From NCBI RefSeq assembly GCF_014898815.1, contig NW_026515445.1:930001-994000 (forward strand): a stretch of 64,000 nucleotides of DNA, written 5' to 3'. The position numbers and the translations under genes were made by a program. Below, one piece after another: positions 37,841 through 49,671 of this stretch. The stretch is from Panonychus citri (taxonomy: Eukaryota; Arthropoda; Arachnida; Trombidiformes; Tetranychidae). The notes under the pieces are model-generated. The model saw only the letters and a list, made by a program, of their open reading frames with translations. It was not told where the DNA came from and ran no database searches. Positions within the stretch are counted from its first letter, which is position 1. Each line of letters opens with the position of its first letter.

Positions 37841-39517
37841 ATGGTGATGATTGAAATACTTCTGGTAATCTCAATGATTTTACCAATTGGAAAAAGTAAC
37901 TTCATTAATGTCCATAGGTAATGATTTTGATTTTGGTTGGAAAATGAGTTTACTAATTTCACAATTTACTTAATTAGTCTTGCTAATTTAGAGGAAATTA
38001 GAGAAAATATACAAAATTCTACGATTGCAGGTTGTCACATGTCAAAAGATTCCATCGGCGAAGGTCAATATTCTCGAGAAAATTATCATATCGGCATAGC
38101 GAACGAAGGAGATACAATTACACTCATTTGTCCGACTCTTTGGTAATCGATTGTCAACAATTTAGAAATTGTTTTAACTCCATCGTCTAAATTAACTCTT
38201 TGATTTTCAGTCCTCGATTGGATCGAAAGGGTCGAGTAACCGAAACATATTTGAGGAACCATTGGAGGTTTAATCCAAAAGGAACTGGACTCATTAGACA
38301 GATCGATTTTTCCGACGGTCGTTATCACATCGATAACCATTTGAATTTTATTATTCTCGAAGGGTCAGTTAACGACACTGGAACTTATTATTGTTTCCGT
38401 CCAAAGAAGTCCGAGTCCGAGTTAATTGCAGCGTTTGCAATCACGATTGTCAAGAATCAACAGCGACAGATTTCAATTGCGAAAATGGGATTTGAAAATG
38501 AAGGTAACACAAGTTAATTTTGTTCGTCAACAATTAAAACTACAAATTCAATTTGTCAGAAATTAACCAAAATCATTTTCGATTTGGTGGCGAAAAACTG
38601 ATTGGAGTCTTTGTGATCGATGTGGTTCCGTTGGACTGTCCAAACAAATTGGATTCTGTCATATTAAGGTTAATATTTTAACTTAATTGTTCTATGATAA
38701 TCAACTGATTGCTGATCATTTATTATTTCTATCCAAAGCCCGTTGATATTCCTGATTTGATCAAAAACCCCATTTTGCAATTCTTATTTTATCAAAATGG
38801 TTCGATCCCGTGTCGATCTTTTTTAGTACCAACTTTTATCTCGGATGTTGTTAAGAAATTTGGAGATAAGATCATTTATCGTTTGTGTTCAACTAATTGT
38901 TCGCAAGGAATTGAACTGATCAAGGATCATTCGAGTGGAAAAGTTATCGATTTCATCGATAAGTCGATCGACATTTACTCTGTTAATCAACCTTTACCTT
39001 CGTTCTCTGAAACTTTACCACATAAGGCCATCAATCGAAATGCGGGCTCGTCGATATTGATGGTTTGTCCAGGGTAAGAACCATTTCAATCCATTAATCA
39101 ATCTAATTGGTGAATTTACAATCAATAGACGGCGAGGAAATCAACCAATCCAATGGTTTAACAATTCGCGTTTTCTAAGTCCCATTCGAGTCAATGAACG
39201 GACTTTAGGCCGAGTTAAGGTTGACTTTCATTATCGTCTTCATATTAGGAGACTTGAAACTTACGATTCTCAAGTTTACAGGTAGATTAATTATTCTAAT
39301 TCAATTTCGATGAACAATTTCATTTGCTAATTACTTTTTCTTCATTAGCTGTCGAAGTCATGGAAAAAAAATTGGAACAGTTTTTTTAAATGTCGTTCTT
39401 GTTGAACTTAACGTCATTTCTCCGAAAATATACAAATATATTCAGTTTTATGTGCTAGCAATTGGAATTTTCCTAATTGCAAGTTCCATTTATAAAAATC
39501 GATTCAGAAAATTCTGA
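37841..39517 (+). CDS. Putative type I membrane protein with Ig-like domains
   Basis: Exons 37841-37917, 37978-38142, 38211-38503, 38560-38668, 38739-39073, 39129-39281, 39349-39517. A signal peptide (MVMIEILLVISMILPIG) is followed by an Ig-like domain (TLIC ... VNDTGTYYCF), a Cys-containing middle region, and a second Ig-like domain (SSILMVCPG ... LETYDSQVYSCRS). Near the C-terminus is a membrane helix (FYVLAIGIFLIASSIY) with a basic tail of about eight residues. This predicts a surface receptor or adhesion protein. Exon 4 ends at a good donor but in the wrong phase: one missing base in exon 4 (433 residues) or a weak alternative donor after 38657 (429 residues) would resolve it. I cannot name the family. 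It is divergent from Eps15-like and 195 bp upstream of LRPPRC. Confidence 0.7.
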
Positions 39518-39711
39518 TTCCAAAAAAACGATTAGAATTTTTTTCTTCTTAGTTGTTTCATTCGACAACAGATGTCGCTTTTTTCTCTCCAAAACGTGAA
39601 TGGAAAGTAACACATGTTTGGATTGAATTGTTTTCTCATTAATGATTTAACTTGATTCTTAATTGTTGTGAATAGTATTTTGTAATTTTTACAATTATTC
39701 GTCTTCTTTTG

Positions 39712-42700
39712 ATGATGTTCAACGCCCGGAAACTGGTCACCTCTTTTCGTCTCGGATTGTCACCGTCGTGTCGATCTTTCTATGGACCAACTAATGTTTG
39801 CAGTTCAAAAATACCAAAAAAATTAAATGTCCACAAATCCGACTTAATTGTTACTAGAGGAGCATCTCTTTCAGCAGCAAATTACGAATATTCATCTTCC
39901 CAACCATCATCATCAGCCTCATCTTCTTCAAACCTAAATTCCATCCAAAATGGACGAGATCGTACATACCAAATGATAGAAGCAAATATCATTTCTGATC
40001 GTAAGATTTCACTAAATAAACTGACGAGATTCATTGATGAGCTGAAATCTTCCCGATCAATCAAAAGTTCAGAGAGTTTACTGGCAATCAGATGCTGTGG
40101 AAGTTACCTTTTGGAATCCACAAAGGAAGATAGGAATCGATTAATTGACACAGTTTGGAGTTTGTTGGAATCCAAATCAGCTCCATTGGACATAAGTCAC
40201 TACAATGCTCTGCTCAATGTTTATATCGACAATGAATATTCAATAGATCCATCTAAATTTTTAGAGCTAATGTCACAAAGAGGAATCAAACCGAATCGAG
40301 TTACCTATCATCGTTTACTTCATCTCTATTGTCAAGTTGGTAATCTTGAAGGAGCTCAAAAGGTTCTACTTGAAATGAAGTCTAATGATTTACCGGTTCA
40401 TGAAGGTGTTTTCAATTCTTTGATTTATGGTAACATGAAATCGGGTGACATTGAAGCCGGTGAAAGTGTCTTGGAGATAATGAGAAGCAATCAAATTGAT
40501 CCAACAGCTGAGACATATGCAACTTTAATTAAATCGTATGCTCTTCATTTGGATAAGCCTGGTATTCAAGAAAAGATTCAAAATATTATTCAAATGGTGA
40601 AAAACTATGAAATCAGTTTCACTTTTGACCAGTTTATCAATACTATTGAAGCAATTGCTGATAGTGATGATAAAAGCCCCCTAATTGATGATTTGATTGA
40701 ACTTTTACCTAAACAAGCAGGATATAACTCAGCTCTATCCAAATTGGTCATTAAATCTGCTTACAAACGTAAAATTGATTTAGGATTGAAACTAGTCTCT
40801 AAAATGTCCAGAGCTGGTGATAATTTCAATAGTATGGGAGGATTTTTCATCTATCACCTTGTCAAAAGTGGAACCGATTATGATGAAGTGATACGAGCTT
40901 GTGAAGCTCTCGAAACCAGTGGTGCCAACGAATGGACCTATTGGAGATCAACCGAAGCTGCTCTCTATAATCTAGAAGATATTGAATTGGTTCGCAAATA
41001 TTTGAAAAACTTTCAAGATCGAACTGGATTGACTCGACCTCATTTCATTTGGCCATTGATTTGCCGAATGAAAACCAACGATGATATGCTGAAAATCTTG
41101 AAAGAAGAGCTTTTACCTTTTCAACAAGCCTTCGGAATCCAAGCGATGCTGGAAACTTTTAAATATTATGTTTGGCCTCGAATCAAGACTGACCAACATG
41201 ATTTTATTTCAAAATGTGTCAAGATGGGTTTCGATTCAAAGCTTTTACTAGCAACCTTAGCCGATAGTGTTCAAAATGAAGGAAATTTTATCAATTTCAC
41301 CGATGTCCTTAACAAGAAATCACTTCCTCGAAATATAAGTGACCAAGATGTGGCTCGATTCCTTCAAAATATTGTAGCCATCGTCTCTAATGGATCTCTT
41401 GCCAAAGAAATGTTAAAATTTATCTTAAAGGAAACACAATTACCAGTAACTAACAGAATACTTCTTCCTGTATACACAAAAATCATCCAAAACAGTGATA
41501 AAGACACAGCACTACAGGAATGGCTTGATTGTGTCAAGATTTACGATCAAATTCCTTGTAAATCAATCATGTTACAGAAGTTAATCGAAGCTGAAGATAC
41601 TGAAAATCTACAAAAAGTCACTGATATTTGTATGAGCCGAATTGGTGAAAAAGAAACACTGATTAACCTAATTCTTGCCTTCATTCGAGCCAAGAAAGAC
41701 AAACAGGCATTGAAGATTCTTACCAGGCCAAATTTTCAACGCTATGAGATGGGAAGTCAACGAATCATTTCTATACTTTCAAGACAAAATGAGATCGATT
41801 CCCTCGAAAGGTTCATTGGTATAACCAAAGATATTCCTGGAGTTGATAGAGAAAAATTGTATTACACTCTTTTAGATTCATTTATACAGAATGATAAGCC
41901 ACACAAAGCTCTCGAACTTTGGACACAAATGCAAGAAGAAAATCTTATCCCATCGCCTCGAATTATGAGTCGACTTTCCCGTTTTTTGAAGGATAAAAAT
42001 ATGGAAGTTCCTTTCAAGTACCAAGATGAAATCAAAGAAGGAGAAGAAATTGTCGCCAGTGAAGATGCGAAATTTGTTCGAGATCAATTTCATGGTTTAA
42101 TTCGAAGTGGACAATTTGACAAAGCATTTTCTCTTAAAAATCGATTCAAATCAAGCACTTCATCTCCATTGACACTGGGAGATGAGTGTCTGTTAATTGA
42201 TCGATTTATTCGTTCTAATCAGATTGACAAAGCCCTAAGACTAACGAAAAATGTGATGGCTGGAGGTCGATTTCCAGCTCCTCGAGTATACAAAGCACTT
42301 CTTGAGAAAATGGCCCAAGACGGACTTTTCCGTGAAATCGGTGAAATGATTGACTCCCTGCCAATCCCATTAAAAGAGACTTCCTGGTTCTCTGACACCG
42401 TTATTTTGGCCTACTCGCATTCAAAAAGTCCCGACATTAGTTCACTACTGAAACTATTACCTTCTCTTAAACCTTTTCCTTTCGCTAGTATTTTGGAGCT
42501 TCTCGACGCTTTCCCTAAATTCGAGAATCAAATTTTCGACACTTTAGAAGAATTATCAGCAGCCCGTGGAACCAACAGTCCTCGAAACATAATCTGGCTT
42601 CGATTGATGAAAACAAATCGATTCGATGAGGCAAAGAAACTTTTCCATTCTATACCCGATTTTAAAGATACCCTCGTCTTCAAAACTTTACTCTTTGATA

Positions 42701-43056
42701 TCAAAAGAAATAAGAATCTAATGTTAGGATATAATTTGATCGACCAATTAAACAAAACTGATCTTAATGCCAAAGCGAAAGGTGCCGTTTACGATGCAAT
42801 GATTTACGCTCTCCTGGAACGGAATATGGTTAAAGAAGCCCAACAATTACTATTAGATGGATTAGAAGTTAATAAAGATAAAGAGAATCAATTAACTTTA
42901 TCTGATCTAAATTACGATATTATAGTTCGACTTTACCATTCAGTGAGAAACAATATTGGCGAAAATCCCAAATTTGAACTGCCCGAGAAGACAACAAATC
43001 TCCGACCATCAACATCATCCAATAGAGAAGATAATCAATCAATTGGAAATCTCTAA
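39712..43056 (+). CDS. LRPPRC: Mitochondrial PPR protein LRPPRC (bicoid stability factor homologue)
   Basis: A single intronless frame of 1,114 residues, starting at tandem ATGs (39712 and 39715). The N-terminus is basic, Ser-rich and poor in acidic residues, as in a mitochondrial targeting sequence. Pentatricopeptide repeats are clear: MSQRGIKPNRVTYHRLLHLY, LEMKSNDLPVHEGVFNSLIY, IMRSNQIDPTAETYATLIKS and further copies near the C-terminus (ALELWTQMQEENLIPSPRI). The order and spacing match LRPPRC, which with SLIRP stabilises and polyadenylates mitochondrial mRNAs (known; human about 1,394 residues). Lack of introns contrasts with every other long gene in the window and could reflect retroposition or intron loss. 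It is followed 278 bp later by a gene on the same strand. Confidence 0.92.
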   Translation: MMFNARKLVTSFRLGLSPSCRSFYGPTNVCSSKIPKKLNVHKSDLIVTRGASLSAANYEYSSSQPSSSASSSSNLNSIQNGRDRTYQMIEANIISDRKISLNKLTRFIDELKSSRSIKSSESLLAIRCCGSYLLESTKEDRNRLIDTVWSLLESKSAPLDISHYNALLNVYIDNEYSIDPSKFLELMSQRGIKPNRVTYHRLLHLYCQVGNLEGAQKVLLEMKSNDLPVHEGVFNSLIYGNMKSGDIEAGESVLEIMRSNQIDPTAETYATLIKSYALHLDKPGIQEKIQNIIQMVKNYEISFTFDQFINTIEAIADSDDKSPLIDDLIELLPKQAGYNSALSKLVIKSAYKRKIDLGLKLVSKMSRAGDNFNSMGGFFIYHLVKSGTDYDEVIRACEALETSGANEWTYWRSTEAALYNLEDIELVRKYLKNFQDRTGLTRPHFIWPLICRMKTNDDMLKILKEELLPFQQAFGIQAMLETFKYYVWPRIKTDQHDFISKCVKMGFDSKLLLATLADSVQNEGNFINFTDVLNKKSLPRNISDQDVARFLQNIVAIVSNGSLAKEMLKFILKETQLPVTNRILLPVYTKIIQNSDKDTALQEWLDCVKIYDQIPCKSIMLQKLIEAEDTENLQKVTDICMSRIGEKETLINLILAFIRAKKDKQALKILTRPNFQRYEMGSQRIISILSRQNEIDSLERFIGITKDIPGVDREKLYYTLLDSFIQNDKPHKALELWTQMQEENLIPSPRIMSRLSRFLKDKNMEVPFKYQDEIKEGEEIVASEDAKFVRDQFHGLIRSGQFDKAFSLKNRFKSSTSSPLTLGDECLLIDRFIRSNQIDKALRLTKNVMAGGRFPAPRVYKALLEKMAQDGLFREIGEMIDSLPIPLKETSWFSDTVILAYSHSKSPDISSLLKLLPSLKPFPFASILELLDAFPKFENQIFDTLEELSAARGTNSPRNIIWLRLMKTNRFDEAKKLFHSIPDFKDTLVFKTLLFDIKRNKNLMLGYNLIDQLNKTDLNAKAKGAVYDAMIYALLERNMVKEAQQLLLDGLEVNKDKENQLTLSDLNYDIIVRLYHSVRNNIGENPKFELPEKTTNLRPSTSSNREDNQSIGNL

Positions 43057-43333
43057 ATTACAATATCCTCTCAAATCCTCTTTTTTGATAGTAATAGTTT
43101 ATTAGCTTACAAATCAATTTAAATCTAATTAGTTAGATTAATTGTAAGGATAACAACTTTTTTTGTCATAAAAATGTATCAAAGTTAATATTATATTAAA
43201 GTTAATGATTGTCAACCTAATCAGCTCATTTCGATTGATTGTCAAATACAATTTGTGATTTCTAATAGTCAAAAAGTTGATTGGTCCAATTTTCCTAATC
43301 ATTTTGTATTATCCATTGTGTTAAATTGTCAAC

Positions 43334-44296
43334 ATGCAGCTCGGTGAATCAACTGCTAAAACAATAGTTAAACCAACGGTAAAATCATCTAAAGGAATTG
43401 ATTTAACCTCTCGGAGAATGATTAATATATTGGTCGCATTACAAATTAGCCTCGGGTCACTTTACGTTGCAATTACGACTCTTGCTTTGGTCACTCTGAG
43501 GGGTGGTAAGTATTGAACGGAAAATCTCAGGTTACAGCAATTAACTAATTGAACATTTTAATAGACGAATCAATGAGAAACTCAGTTCCTGACCAAATTT
43601 CATTGTTCAATAATTTTCTCGAGGGAATCGTAATGATTATCAATGGTTATCTTACCCAATTAGCAGTTGAAAGAGGTTATTTGTTTTTGTTAATTGTGAC
43701 CATTTTAATTAACTTTGGATTAGTTTCTTTCAATTGTTATGAATTAATCGATAGATTTATCAATGTCCCCAAAGGTAAATTAACTTGATCCATTTTTAAT
43801 TAGTCTTAATCGGTTCTCTTATTAATTTCACCTCAGATTTTGACCAAGAGATTAATGGAGTTATTTTAATGACTTTTCTTGAAAGTGTTTATTATTTTTG
43901 TATCGTTCATCATTCAGTTAAATTATATTCAACAATTAAATTACGACAGGAGCGATTATTACAATCAGAAACAAAGTCAGATTCAACTAAACATGAAGAT
44001 GTATTTAAATTTCCAACAACAATTGATTCAATTCCGATCAACGATTCAATTATCGGAGGACGAATCAGAGTTTCAAGACAAATCAATCAGTGAGTTGATT
44101 TAAATTATAATCAAAATTTAATCTAATCTTTAATTACCTCTAATTTAGGTTCAAATTTACAGCTGCTTCTGATCCAGTCAGTGGACCAAAGGTAAACTCG
44201 TTTTATTTTAATTGTCAACAATTAGTCAATAATCAATCTCTTTTTCTTATTCAGGTTGTCAGAATTAATTATGATTCAGATGAAAGTCAAGAATGA
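43334..44296 (+). CDS. Four-helix membrane protein, unknown function
   Basis: Exons 43334-43505, 43565-43774, 43837-44089, 44149-44191 and 44255-44296 keep frame to give 239 residues. Hydrophobic segments lie near residues 28-55 (INILVALQISLGSLYVAITT), 68-88, 94-118 (YLFLLIVTILINFGLVSFNC) and 130-155. The N-terminus is Lys/Thr-rich, and a hydrophilic tail of about 80 residues ends in an acidic stretch (NYDSDESQE). The topology recalls MS4A/tetraspan proteins, but the CCG motif and Cys pattern of tetraspanins are missing, so it is not a classical tetraspanin. Small in-frame exons argue it is real. It converges with the ABCC exporter, 158 bp apart. Confidence 0.75.
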
Positions 44297-44304
44297 AAGT
44301 CATG

Positions 44305-44310
44305 AATAAA
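44305..44310 (+). terminator. Polyadenylation signal after the four-helix gene
   Basis: AATAAA only nine bases after the stop codon, implying an extremely short 3' UTR. The opposing ABCC gene ends 145 bases away. Confidence 0.5.
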
Positions 44311-44454
44311 CAAGATAATTAACTAATTAACATTGGCAATGGTTTTACTGCTTTAATTACCGCAACTGATCAACTGATTAACAACCATTAATGTAAATCA
44401 ATTAAATCTTTGTAATTGTAAAAGTGATGATTAAAGTTAATCAACTAACTTCAT

Positions 44455-47400
44455 CTAAACAAGTTTCGCTTCTTTGGCCATTGAATAAAATATTGAATTA
44501 ACGTTGATTAGTAAATTGTTTGGAGAATCATATTCAACAATCTTTCCCTTATCCATAACCATTATCTTGTCGTAATCCATGATTGTGTTTAGACGATGAG
44601 CGATTGTGACGATTGTACAATCAGCGAATTCCCGTCTAATTGTTTGTTGGATCAACTCATCGGTTTCGACGTCAACGGCCGCCGTGGCCTCATCTAGAAC
44701 TAGGACTTTAGTCTTTCGCAAAAGTGCCCGAGTCAAACAGACCAATTGACGTTGGCCTACACTTAGGTTCTCTCCGCCTTCGGCGATTTGATAGTCGAGT
44801 CCTGATTCTAGACTTGACATGAACTCTTTTAAATTGGCCTGTTCTAGTGCTCTCCAGATCTCGTTGTCAGAGTATTTACCGAAAGGATCAAAATTGGCAC
44901 GGAAAGAGGCGGAAAATAGAACTGGATCTTGTGGGATGATTGTTAGTCGTTCACGAAGATCATGTAGTCCAAATTTACTAATATCTTGGTCGTCTATTGT
45001 TATCATTCCTTGGGCTGGTTCTATTAGACGGAATAAGGCCAATGTTAGAGACGATTTACCAGCTCCAGTTCGTCCCACAATTCCGACCTTCTCATTAGGC
45101 TGAATGGTACAAAATATATGTTTCAAGACCAAATCGAGACCATCTCGATATCGAGTAGAATAATTTTTCAGGACAATTTTACCTGATTCAGGCCAATTAG
45201 GTCGAGGACGATTGTGATAATCCACCCAAAGAGCCTATTGATCGCAGGTTGAGGAAAAGATTTGCGATTAGAATAGAAAATTTTGATATGTTCGCATTCG
45301 AACTTCTTACCTCTGATTCGATTTTTGTATATTCCAAACAACGTTCGATGGAAACGATGTTATTCTCGATATTCGAAACAGATCGAATCCACATGCTGAG
45401 AATTTGAGTGATTTGAAGAGCATAACTAAGCGCTAGTCCAGTGGAACCAGAAGTTGACGAGCTTCGTGTAGCGACAGCCGTAAATGCGGCACAAGTAACG
45501 ATCAAGTTACCAAAGAATTCGAGGCGAATTGAAAGCCATCGATTGGCACCAATGTTCAGGAAGAAAGATGAATGGTTAATATCAACTTTTTGATAACAAT
45601 CCTGAATGAAACGTTCGGTGGCACCATAGGCTCGAATCGAGGTTGTTCCGGAAATGGTCTCAGAGAAGTGAGAGTAAATTGGAGATCGGGTGATTGATTC
45701 GATTCTTCGTAATTGTCGAGACGAAGCGATATAAAACTTTTGAATTAGAACGTAGAAAACTCCAATAATCAAAATTCCAAATGCAAGGTAACCAGTTTCG
45801 GTACAAATACCAATGATTGAAACAGCAGCTCGAAAACCTTGGATGAAAAAAGCTCGAAAGTTCAAAGTTATCGTTGTATCGGCGTTGTCAATGTCTTTTG
45901 TAAAGCGATTAAGTATTCGCCCCATTGGAGTTGTATCAAAAAAGGACATTGGGGATCGAATAATTTTGTTGAGCATTTGATTGTGAATCCAAGTGGCACC
46001 ATTTAAAAACGCCATCGCTATGATTGCGGCGTTGATTAAGATCATCAATGAACTTCCAGTACCTAAGACACCGTAGACCACAAGTCGATAGACACGAAGA
46101 CCTGTATCATTTTAGTATTCGGATCATTAGCGTCTTCCGACCATTCGGTTAGCCATAAAGTAGAACCAAAGCTTAAAGCACTCGAAGCCACGTATAAGAT
46201 CATCGTCACGACAAAGGCCAGTATTCCAATCGCTTGGAAAAACTCAAGATAAACGCTAAATTTAACTGAACCAGTCTCGGCTTTTTCGATGGCGACAATG
46301 TTGTAATCAGCTGTGTCGTCTTTACTTTTATCGGCTTTTTGATTATCTTTAGTGAGGCTGGTGGTCGACATTTTGCTGCCCATTCGACTTAAAGTTCGTC
46401 TTCTACTTAGAGTACCAATCGAATCCATTCTGTTCAATGATCTTCTCAGTTCCAATTCGGGTTTGATTGAAGCTTTCATGGCTTCTATCATGATCGGATC
46501 TTCATCAGTAATTTCATCTTCGGCCTCATCATCGGCCAAATATTGAATAATAAAGTCGGAAAATTCACCTTTTTTGGCCATCAGCTCATTGTAAGTTCCG
46601 CTTTCATGAACTTTTCCATCTTTAATAACGATAATTTCATCGACTTGAGGTAAAAATGTGATTCGATGTGTCACCAAAAGTCTAGTTTTATTTTTCAAAA
46701 GTCCATTAGGACCAATGACTTTGTCAAAAAGTTGAGCAGCGACATGAGCATCAACAGCTGATAGCGGGTCGTCCATAAGATAAACGTCAGAATTTGAATA
46801 AACAGCTCGAGCGATACTGATCCGTTGCTTTTGACCTCCACTTAGATTGATTCCTCTTTCTCCAATTTCAGTTGAATCACCACCCGGAAGTATTTTAAAA
46901 TCAGGAGTCAAAGCACAAGAGTCAATCACTCGATCGTATTTTTCTTTACGGAAAAATTCACCGAACACAATATTCTGACGGACTGTGGCATTTTGAAGCC
47001 AAGCTGATTGAGGTACATAAGCCACTCGTCCATGAACATTCACAGAGCCCGATCGTTTGTAGAGGTCACCAAGAAGAGCAGATAAAAGGGACGATTTACC
47101 ACTTCCAACAGTTCCAACAATCGCGATCAATTTATTCCGTTCAACGCTAATGTTAATATCTTTCAACACAACATCTTCATCTTGAGACCAACTGAACGTT
47201 GCGTTGGAAATTTTTATCGGAACTTTATCATTGACTTGATGAGAAACAGCCTTCGAATCAATTTCATCTCCTTGAAGATATTTATCGATTCGTCTCATCG
47301 ATATAGCGCACTGAAAATCGAATATATCATTTGTCAAATCTCTTCAAAATTTTCGATTTACATTAACTTCGTACTTACATTAGCACCATAAGTAACAACC

Positions 47401-49671
47401 ATTGGCAATTGAATCAGCGGAGTTCTCAACAAATTGATCAACGAGATTGAAACGAAAGCCTTGTTAGCATCAAGTGAATTGTTTGGATCCATTAAAATGT
47501 AAGTGGCAAAACAAACCAACGAGACCTTTGAGGTTTTCAAGTAATCAACAACAATTAGAATACGATATCATTTGATCAAGTTGACCACTTACCCCGAAAG
47601 GTGCAAAATTGGCAATGAAGTTCGTGACCGCAGTCCAAAGTGCTTGTTTTTTCAGATATTTTATCTCATTGGCTCGAATGGACATAATCATATCCTCGAA
47701 CGCACCTTCCCAAGCATAAAGTTTGAGTACTTTCATCCCGTTGAGAACTTCGGACATCATCTTGGCTCGTTTATCTTTTTCCTTCATTACTTTGGTTTGA
47801 TAATTTTTGATCGCAGTTCTAATCAAACTATTAAGTGGAACCAAAGTAAGCATGAAAATTAATCCAGCAATCGAAGCAGCTCCTAATTGTACCCAAAGAA
47901 GAACCACTGAAAGAGCGATTTGAACTGGTGCTGACCAGAGAACGTTAATTGTGTTCACATAATCAATAATCCTTTGAGTATCAACGGCCATTAAATTTAC
48001 AATCTCACCACTGGTATAATCACGTCGACCCAAACCAGAAAGTCGTAAACTCTTGAAAAAGTTTTAATACAAAATCGAAATTTATCTTTGATAAACTATC
48101 CATACAAATTGTTTGCCAAAGTTAATTGTAAGAAATTTACCTTATGAAAAATTGCTGAAATAAGAGCTGATCTCATTCTCATGGATGTTGACTGAATCCA
48201 GAATTCATGTTGAGAATCAACAAGCGATTGAATCAATGCCGCTGAGAACATCCCAAAGGCCAAAATGTATCCTTTCCAAATTGGATCATTAGACCGAATG
48301 AAAGTTAATAGCAAATCGAGTAACTGTGGACTTGCAAATGCTAAGAAACTCGAGGTCAACTTCATAATAAGACAAGCGGTTAACCAAGGCCAGAAGCCTT
48401 TGAGAACCGTACTGAACAAGTTACTCTTTGGCTTTGATCCACTTGATTTTCTACTGTTAATTAATTTAATCCGTTCTTGAGCCTTCGATAACTGGGCTGA
48501 AAATTGGTCATGAACCTTTGAAGTTTGACTTTCTTCAGGTAAATCCCAGAGATCGGACTGTACAAGTGTCTTTTTAAAGCCGAGATAAGCCATCGAGTCG
48601 TACCAAAGGAAGAAAAGTCGAGAGAAAAACGAAGATGATACAAAGTTTCCCGAAGTCTAACAATTAAAGGGAGAAAAGAACAATCAGTTAATTGTTGTGA
48701 TTTTCCATTGCTATTGTTTACTTTAAAATCAATTGATTTACTAACTTTAACTTTCCTTGAATCATCGTCACTTATTGTGTCAGCGAAACAATTGAGAATA
48801 CAAATCAACACGATCGATGTTAATTGAAAAGATTTAACAATTAGATCAGTTTGGTTGAAAGTCCAATCTCGATAATACTATTAACGAAAAATAAAAGAGT
48901 TAATCAAAAGTCTAGTTAATTATCTTAATTGTTACACACACCGGGTTTTTTAATGAATCAATTAAAGTCCAGTAGTTAATTGCTGATTGGATAACCATTA
49001 ATAACCAATAAACAGAAAGTAATCCTGAAGTTTGAGATCCTTTTGATTTGTACAAGAGCAATAAATTGGTAGCAATCAACTAAATTGTGGAAATAAAAGT
49101 TAATTTAGTCAACAGTTAATTGTTAGAAACCAGTCAGTACTTACAAATGAAATCAATCGGACGATTGGTGAAACATATTGATAAGGATAAATAATTTGAT
49201 CATCGGTTCCAATGAACAATTTAACCACCTCGTAGATTGTGACACCGATCAGAATTAAGGATAGAAACTGTGAAAAGAGAAACAATTAAAATCAAGTGGA
49301 CAATTAAGGAGCCAAATCAGTTGATTACCAATCGCAAGTAAAGTCTCCATGTCCAAATTAAACCAGGTTTTGGACTTTTAATTGTCAAGTAAATTGCGAT
49401 CGGTGATAATATCCACAAGAATAGTGATGAAGTCCAAAGTAATCCGATTTCACTGAAACATGGTGACAGAACTGGAGTTGAACTGTTCCAAGAAATTTGT
49501 TCATCCTTGATTGTGATTAACAATTAAACGATATCACGATTAAATTATCGGTTTAACAAAGAAAAAGTTTCAAAAGCAATCTGAAAGTTATCATTGATTA
49601 GAAATAGAAAAGAAATTAAATTTAATTGTACTAACCCAAAATGTATGACCACATAAACTGTCCAAATCCAT
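44455..49671 (-). CDS. ABCC1: ABC transporter subfamily C, MRP1-type exporter, one apparent frameshift
   Basis: Exons 49671-49636, 49505-49329, 49267-49145, 49079-48942, 48877-48722, 48656-48141, 48051-47593, 47525-47379, 47310-45311, 45234-44455; about 1,510 residues after one added base (human MRP1 1,531). It has TMD0 (first 210 residues), the linker, TMD1, NBD1 (Walker A GTVGSGKSS, signature LSGGQKQR, Walker B VYLMDDPLSAVDAH), TMD2 (RSPMSFFDTTPMGRILNRF) and NBD2 (Walker A GRTGAGKSS, signature LSVGQRQ, Walker B VLVLDEATAAVD). Such proteins export glutathione conjugates and organic anions across the plasma membrane; related mite and insect genes are studied in detoxification (known). Near 46101, at the start of TMD2, one missing C/G breaks frame; conserved sequence continues directly in the next frame (LVVYGVLG). 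NBD1's aspartate instead of glutamate after Walker B is normal for this family. Confidence 0.94.

Noticed and set aside
39709..39711. TTG three bases before the LRPPRC ATG as start
   Set aside because: Two in-frame ATGs follow immediately, and eukaryotic initiation at ATG is preferred.
43334..44296. Tetraspanin identity for the four-helix protein
   Set aside because: No CCG motif and no large extracellular loop with paired Cys.
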